Shown here: one piece after another, positions 59,410 through 64,000 of the stretch | How the letters are laid out: every line of letters begins with the position of its first letter | Numbering within the stretch: position 1 is the stretch's first letter | Assembly (NCBI GenBank): GCA_018398585.1 | Contig: JAGTTD010000008.1 | Coordinates: 818,501-882,500, forward strand | Direction of reading: 5' to 3' | Length of the DNA: 64,000 nt | Source: Simmondsia chinensis | Taxonomy: Eukaryota; Streptophyta; Magnoliopsida; Caryophyllales; Simmondsiaceae | The notes under the pieces: generated by a model | The model's database searches: none | What the model was told of the DNA's origin: nothing | Seen by the model: the letters and a program-made list of their open reading frames with translations, nothing else | Program-made: the position numbers and the translations under genes

Positions 59410-62400
59410 CTAAAACACAAGACTTCTACAGGCACGTCGTGGCTGTCTGCACCCAACCGAGTCTTCAACAACGAGGCCTTGCGCGCCGAAGCATACATAC
59501 TGATTCATCACTCCCAACTTGCTCAACGAACTCTGCCTTCGATGAGCTGCTGATTTCATCATACTATCACCCCCAAACCGTGCACTTTTATGTCTTCTAT
59601 CCATTGAAGTTGGGCTTGAACCCATCGAGTTACAGAATTGGCTTGAAGGTGAGTAATAAGCCAAGTGAACCGAGGCTGGCGTGGCTTGAATCACACCCTT
59701 CATAAGGCTCGCCGTGAACCTCTCCTTGGCAGAAGGGCTCGGGAACTCCCATTTAAGAGAAACTGCCCTTTTATCCGGCAACGAAGATGAGTTTCTGGTA
59801 AACCTCTGTCGAAGTGGGGTTGGGATATCATCTGAGCTTTTGCATACCTTAAACAACTTAACCGAATCAGCGTCTTCATTACCTTCCATCTTCGTGTTTT
59901 TTCTTCTGCTTTTGCCTTTCCTTTTCGGCCATTTGAGGAGGATTCTCAAGTGCCCTTTACTAGAATCGGAGCCACATTGTTGGCTAGCGCATGAACTCAA
60001 CTCACTACTTTCTGAACGACAAGCATCCTCAGAAGCACTGTCATTGTCGTCATTGTTCTTGTCAGTTAACAAGAAAATCTCGGAATCTGGGGTTCGGAAT
60101 GAAGTGCCAGGGCTATTACCAACGCCCAATTGCACTCTAACTCGTCCATTTCCAGCCACTTGATCTTGACCATTAGCTATAGCACCCATTGAACCTAGCC
60201 GCTTAATCAATACTCGACGACCAACAGTCTCTGGGCCCCGCTTGAGATGATCAAGCGGGGTCAACCCATCAAGATCAACGACATTCACATTGATACAAGG
60301 TACCTTAATCAGAAGTTCAACCAGACCAGTTTCACTCTGCTCGAACACAGCCAAATGCAAAGCAGTTCTGCCACCGTCATTCCTGACATTGATGATGTTT
60401 TCGAGACTGACGGTATTCCCGATGAGTAGCCGAGTCATGAGGTCGAGCCTTAAGTCGAGCCGGTGAAAACCGGGGGCACAAAACCCGAGAATCGCCATGT
60501 GGAGGAAGGTGTTGCCTTGGTGGTTAGTTAAGGATGCCAGTGAAGGAGATGCAAAGAGCAAAGCCTCAACAATAGAGAAGTGGCCTTTGTAAGCAGCCAC
60601 ATGGAGTGGTGTATTGCCCTGGTTATCTCTTGAGTGAACCATATTATCATATGACGCAATTAAGAACTGTACTACCTGCATCAAAATAGTATAAGATTTG
60701 GGCATTTATTACATAAAAATTTGATATTTTAATATATATACAATAAGGTGAGGCTATCCTAACGGTTGGGGTGGCAGTTGGCCGATCTTGGGACATGGGT
60801 TTGAATCTGGCTTCCTCCCCCGACTTTACTGAAGTAAAAACAAAAACGATGAGGTATCTAGGGATTGGAAATTTTATCAACTAGTAAGTACCCTAAGCCA
60901 GATAAACGAGCCATGTAAATTCAATACGCCAGATTTTGAAAGTTTTATCATTTACGAGGTTTAAGCATTTATCACATACACAAGCCAAAATCCGACGCAT
61001 TTTTGTCAGAATTCACCGATTTTTTTCCCCCCAAAAATGTTGAAATAACACAAGATGCTCACAAAACATACGTAACCTAAGTTGGAATCTGGTGAATTTT
61101 TCACAATCTTGTGATATAGAATTCAGACAAAAACTCTCCAAATTCTAATATAGAATATTTAAATGATAAAATTTTCAAACCGTACGACATCTCATTATAT
61201 ATATTAAAATGTCAGAACGTCTAAACAATAAGTGATTAAATTTCATAATATTTGAGTAATAAATAGAAAGAGAGAGACCTCAAGCTGGCCTGTAGCAGAA
61301 GCAGAGGCAGAGTGCAAGACAGTAGAGCCCAGAGCATCTCTAAACCCCAAAACATCCCCACAATCAAATCCAAAATCCCCAAAAAGCCCCTGCAAAACCT
61401 CCAAATTACCTGCCCTACCAGCAGCATGCACTGCCCTGTTCATCACCTCTATGTAGTTACCATTATGCCCCTCTTCCAATGCAGAAATTGCAGAGTCCAG
61501 CAAAACCCTAAAAACAGCACAGCTATGACTCCGTGCACCCGCATACAGGAGATCACTGAGCCCGTACTCCCCTTGACCAAATACTAAAAGTGGGTCCCTC
61601 TCTAACAAGTCCTTCACGAACTCCACGTCACCAGCTGCTGCCGCGCTGTACAGGATCCACCCCCCATACCCTGCCACGGCAGCAAACTATAAGCACCGAT
61701 AAGACCTCAAGCAACATAGACAGTTATTTATACCCTGTTTGGTAATGAGACAAGGAGAAGAAGACAACAACAACATACCCAATGACTCAAGGACTTTCGC
61801 ATATGCAGGGTTTGGGAGGGGTGGGATATACGCAACCTTATCCTTTCAGGGCGCTACCCTCAAAGGAGGCTATATCCGAAGACCCCCAACTTGAGAATGT
61901 TAGACTGTATAGAAGAGAGAGGATAATGTATTGACAAAAATGTTAGACCATAAAGAAGCCATCATATCCCATTTAAGTCGGGGCAAAAACATCTCCCCTG
62001 TCTAGTAATTTTTTGGAAGGGGGCAATAGGGTAAATCTTATCCCCTGTACCAGTAGTCCTCAGTATCCTTTTTTACTTTACCTCTCAATTTAAGCGTAAG
62101 GATAAAGATTTGAAAATTTTAGACTATTTTGTCCCTGTTCAACTGTAACTCTCTTACATCTTATCCCTTTCTCCAAGTGCCAAACATAACATACCCAAGT
62201 AAGAATAATATACCCTCTTGACGTAACTAACAAATTGAGTTCGGGCCTTATTTTGTAAAGGTCCCTATCAGAAAATTTTGCGAAAGTCCTTGCAAGCACT
62301 GGGTTTCTTGTTGGTGTATCAATTGATTCTCTATATAACAACTAAATTTTATTATGTCAGTCATATAAGTGTTTTAATGCAAAGCCACCAATTGACCCAA

Positions 62401-63085
62401 TCAAAACCATGCGTGATTCAATGACTAAACAATTCACTGTCTAACTTAACGCTAGTTTCATTCTAGACTAAATTAACACCACATTAATTTACAAATTTGA
62501 TACAGTTAAAAATAAAAGAATTAGATCGACACAGAGAATGTTATACAGAGACCTATTACCATACATAACTTAAACACCAACCTATGTATACAACATCATA
62601 CGATGAAAATACATCATAGAACAAAAAGGTGTAGACATATATCGAAAAGGTGACGTTATACAATGATGTCACACATCGAATTTTGGAAAAAAATAATTTT
62701 ATTCCAACCAATAGACTAAAAAGATCAAGTAATTATCTATCCTGACATAAAAAAATACCAGTTTTGATATCCTTTTACCTGCCCTTATCAGGGGATTCTC
62801 CTTCTTCTTCTTCCTCCTCCTCTGACCATCACAATAAAGGAGCAGTTGTCGGGCCACCTTGGCGCGCCCAGCGGCGGCAGAGGGGTCGTACCAGAAGGAC
62901 TCAAGGCGGCGCAGCCGTCGCAGAGAGGAGAGCTTGAGGAGGAGGTTGGGGTCAAGGCGCAGTAGCTCCAGTACCAAGTGATAATAGCCGTTGGATGCAG
63001 CCACATCAATTGGGGTTGCATACCACCATTGATTTTCTGTAGATTCCCATCTTAATTGGTGATTATAATAGTACTTTGGATTCAT
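59410..63085 (-). CDS. Plant ankyrin-repeat protein, 654 aa
   Basis: Coding exons on the minus strand: 63085-62779, 61670-61279, 60675-59410; 1965 nt, one frame, GT-AG introns. The N-terminus (LRWESTENQWWYATPIDVAA, NGYYHLVLELLRLDPNLLL) and repeats such as GDVEFVKDLLERDPLLVFGQ, GSTVLHSASASATGQLEVVQ, NQGNTPLHVAAYKGHFSIVE and GGRTALHLAVFEQSETGLVE form about seven ankyrin-type units to near residue 390. The C-terminal third is disordered and basic, with segments I remember from this plant family (SPGTSFRTPDSEIFLLT, PTPLRQRFTRNSSSLPDKRA, SPSAKERFTASLMKGVIQA, MNQYVCFGAQGL). There is no transmembrane segment. Ankyrin repeats bind partner proteins; the partner and process are unknown. The product is unnamed in my memory, so no symbol is given. 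Confidence 0.9.
61749..61895 (-). mobile_element. Diverged tail-bearing SINE/LINE copy in the first ankyrin-gene intron
   Basis: On the minus strand ACATTCTCAAGTTGGGGGTC, TTCGGATATAGCC, AAAGGATAAGGTTGCGTATA, AACCCTGCATATGCGAAAGT, CCTTGAGTCATTGGGTATGT and TGTTGTTG follow the shared tail. No 5S sequence is present and the target duplication is unclear. It is in the same orientation as the host gene. Confidence 0.6.
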
Positions 63086-64000
63086 TTTGGAGATCAGAAA
63101 TGTGGGTAATCCGTGTATATATGTATGTAAGATCTTGAGATAAGAAAGATGAAACTAAGATCGAGTCCTGGTGCAATCGGTAAGGTTTTTTTGGTCAGAG
63201 ATTTGGAAATGGAGAGTGATTTCTCTGCGAAATTGGGTTAGGTCTAGATGGATTATGAAGATGGAATGGAGAGTAATGGGAAATGGAGGGAAGTTATGGA
63301 GAGCTGGACAAAAATAATCATGGAAAAAACTTTAAAACATATAATATAAGATTATAATGAAAAATATTTTTTGCTCTGTGAAGAAAAATATTTATCCCTT
63401 TTGTTTAGGGAACGCCAAGTTTTCCTTAGAGGAGAAAAATATTTTCATATTTGTAATTGGTACTGCAAAATTTATACAAAGAAATAGTAAATTAAAACAG
63501 AAAGTATTTTCCTCTAAAACAAACTGAGCTTAATAAAACATAAAGCTCAACCCAAAGAATAAGAGCAGAAGACTGCTAGCAGAAACAACAAAAAGAAAAA
63601 ACCTGCAAGACTTCAGACATCGCCCTTGAGATGACGATGACGACAACAATATCAAACCCAGTATTTGAAAGAGGTTCCTATCAAGGTAGAGTCTGAAGAG
63701 GGTGAGATATACGCGACCTCACCTCTACAGAATACTATCCTATAAAAAGGTTGTTTATGAAAGGCTCTTGACCTCAAAAAGCATAGCCCCCCAAGACATT
63801 CACATGCTTAAAAAAAAAATAAAGGGAGAGAAAAATTGGAGGGAAGGGGGTAGGAGAGCTAACTGCACCTACACAAACTGTTAGTAAGAAGATGACAGCA
63901 GGAGAATAATAAAAGAATATGGGGTCATACATCAGAACAGATCTTATCTTTGCTTTTCACCTTTCTTTAAGGGATGTTAAAAAGTTGCATAAAAAGGTAA
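63086..64000. other. Upstream region of the ankyrin gene, with MITE-like and old SINE-tail sequences
   Basis: 63330-63535 contains GAAAAATATTTTTTGCTC and AAAGTATTTTCCTCTAAAAC words like the MITE family at 51424. 63646-63775 is an old, diverged copy of the shared tail on the minus strand (GAGGTCAAGAGCCTTTCATA, GTAGAGGTGAGGTCGCGTAT, AGGAACCTCTTTCAAATACT). No gene is seen up to the window edge. Confidence 0.45.

Noticed and set aside
59714..60163. 149-codon plus-strand frame opposite the ankyrin gene
   Set aside because: It is antisense to a well-supported exon and has no recognisable domain.

Overview
The window is nuclear DNA of a flowering plant, very probably a eudicot. It has intron-rich genes with GT-AG splice sites, plant-only gene families (remorin, DUF3537, CDKG), AT-rich spacers, and many MITE, SINE, LINE and LTR fragments. 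I cannot name the species. Exon models were built by eye from reading frame, splice sites and remembered family sequences. Five of the seven gene models give an uninterrupted frame over all exons, with lengths typical of the family. The remorin model also reads through, but its remembered family length is uncertain. One gene is broken.

Layout, left to right. 1-3158 (+): the end of a DUF3537 membrane-protein gene with an internal frameshifting deletion. 8057-11281 (-): a CDKG2-type cyclin-dependent kinase, 752 aa, six coding exons. 14793-17514 (-): a long remorin, three coding exons. 18.3-20.3 kb: a degenerate tandem array. 20.3-25.7 kb: repeat-rich spacer. 25713-32094 (+): a FAD-dependent monooxygenase of the EMB2421 type, 711 aa, 11 exons. 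33544-42333 (-): a basic, Ser/Pro-rich BPP1-like protein, 1106 aa, seven exons. 43-49 kb: repeat-rich spacer with a SINE cluster. 49120-57253 (-): DNA polymerase alpha subunit B (POLA2), 620 aa, 16 exons, with E2F, telo-box and site-II motifs in its promoter. 59410-63085 (-): a 654-aa ankyrin-repeat protein. From memory, DUF3537 - CDKG2 - remorin - POLA2 matches the order around Arabidopsis At1g67570-At1g67630, so the block looks like conserved microsynteny enlarged by repeats.

The most striking content is a repeat system. At least ten short elements carry a 5S rRNA-like head, in the best copies almost the whole ~120 nt with the internal promoter region. The head is joined to a ~110-nt tail ending in TTG repeats. 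The best copies are 230-257 bp and are flanked by direct target-site duplications of 9-20 bp. I read them as 5S rRNA-derived SINEs. The same tail ends a second set of insertions. The longest of these, 362 bp, encodes what looks like the C-terminus of a LINE ORF2 on the same strand, so it may show the partner LINE whose 3' end the SINE acquired. Together there are about 23 copies in 64 kb, six of them between 46.7 and 49.6 kb. Non-autonomous hAT elements with 8-bp duplications, a tRNA-type SINE with a 12-bp duplication, and a Copia-like LTR with a nested MITE complete the picture.
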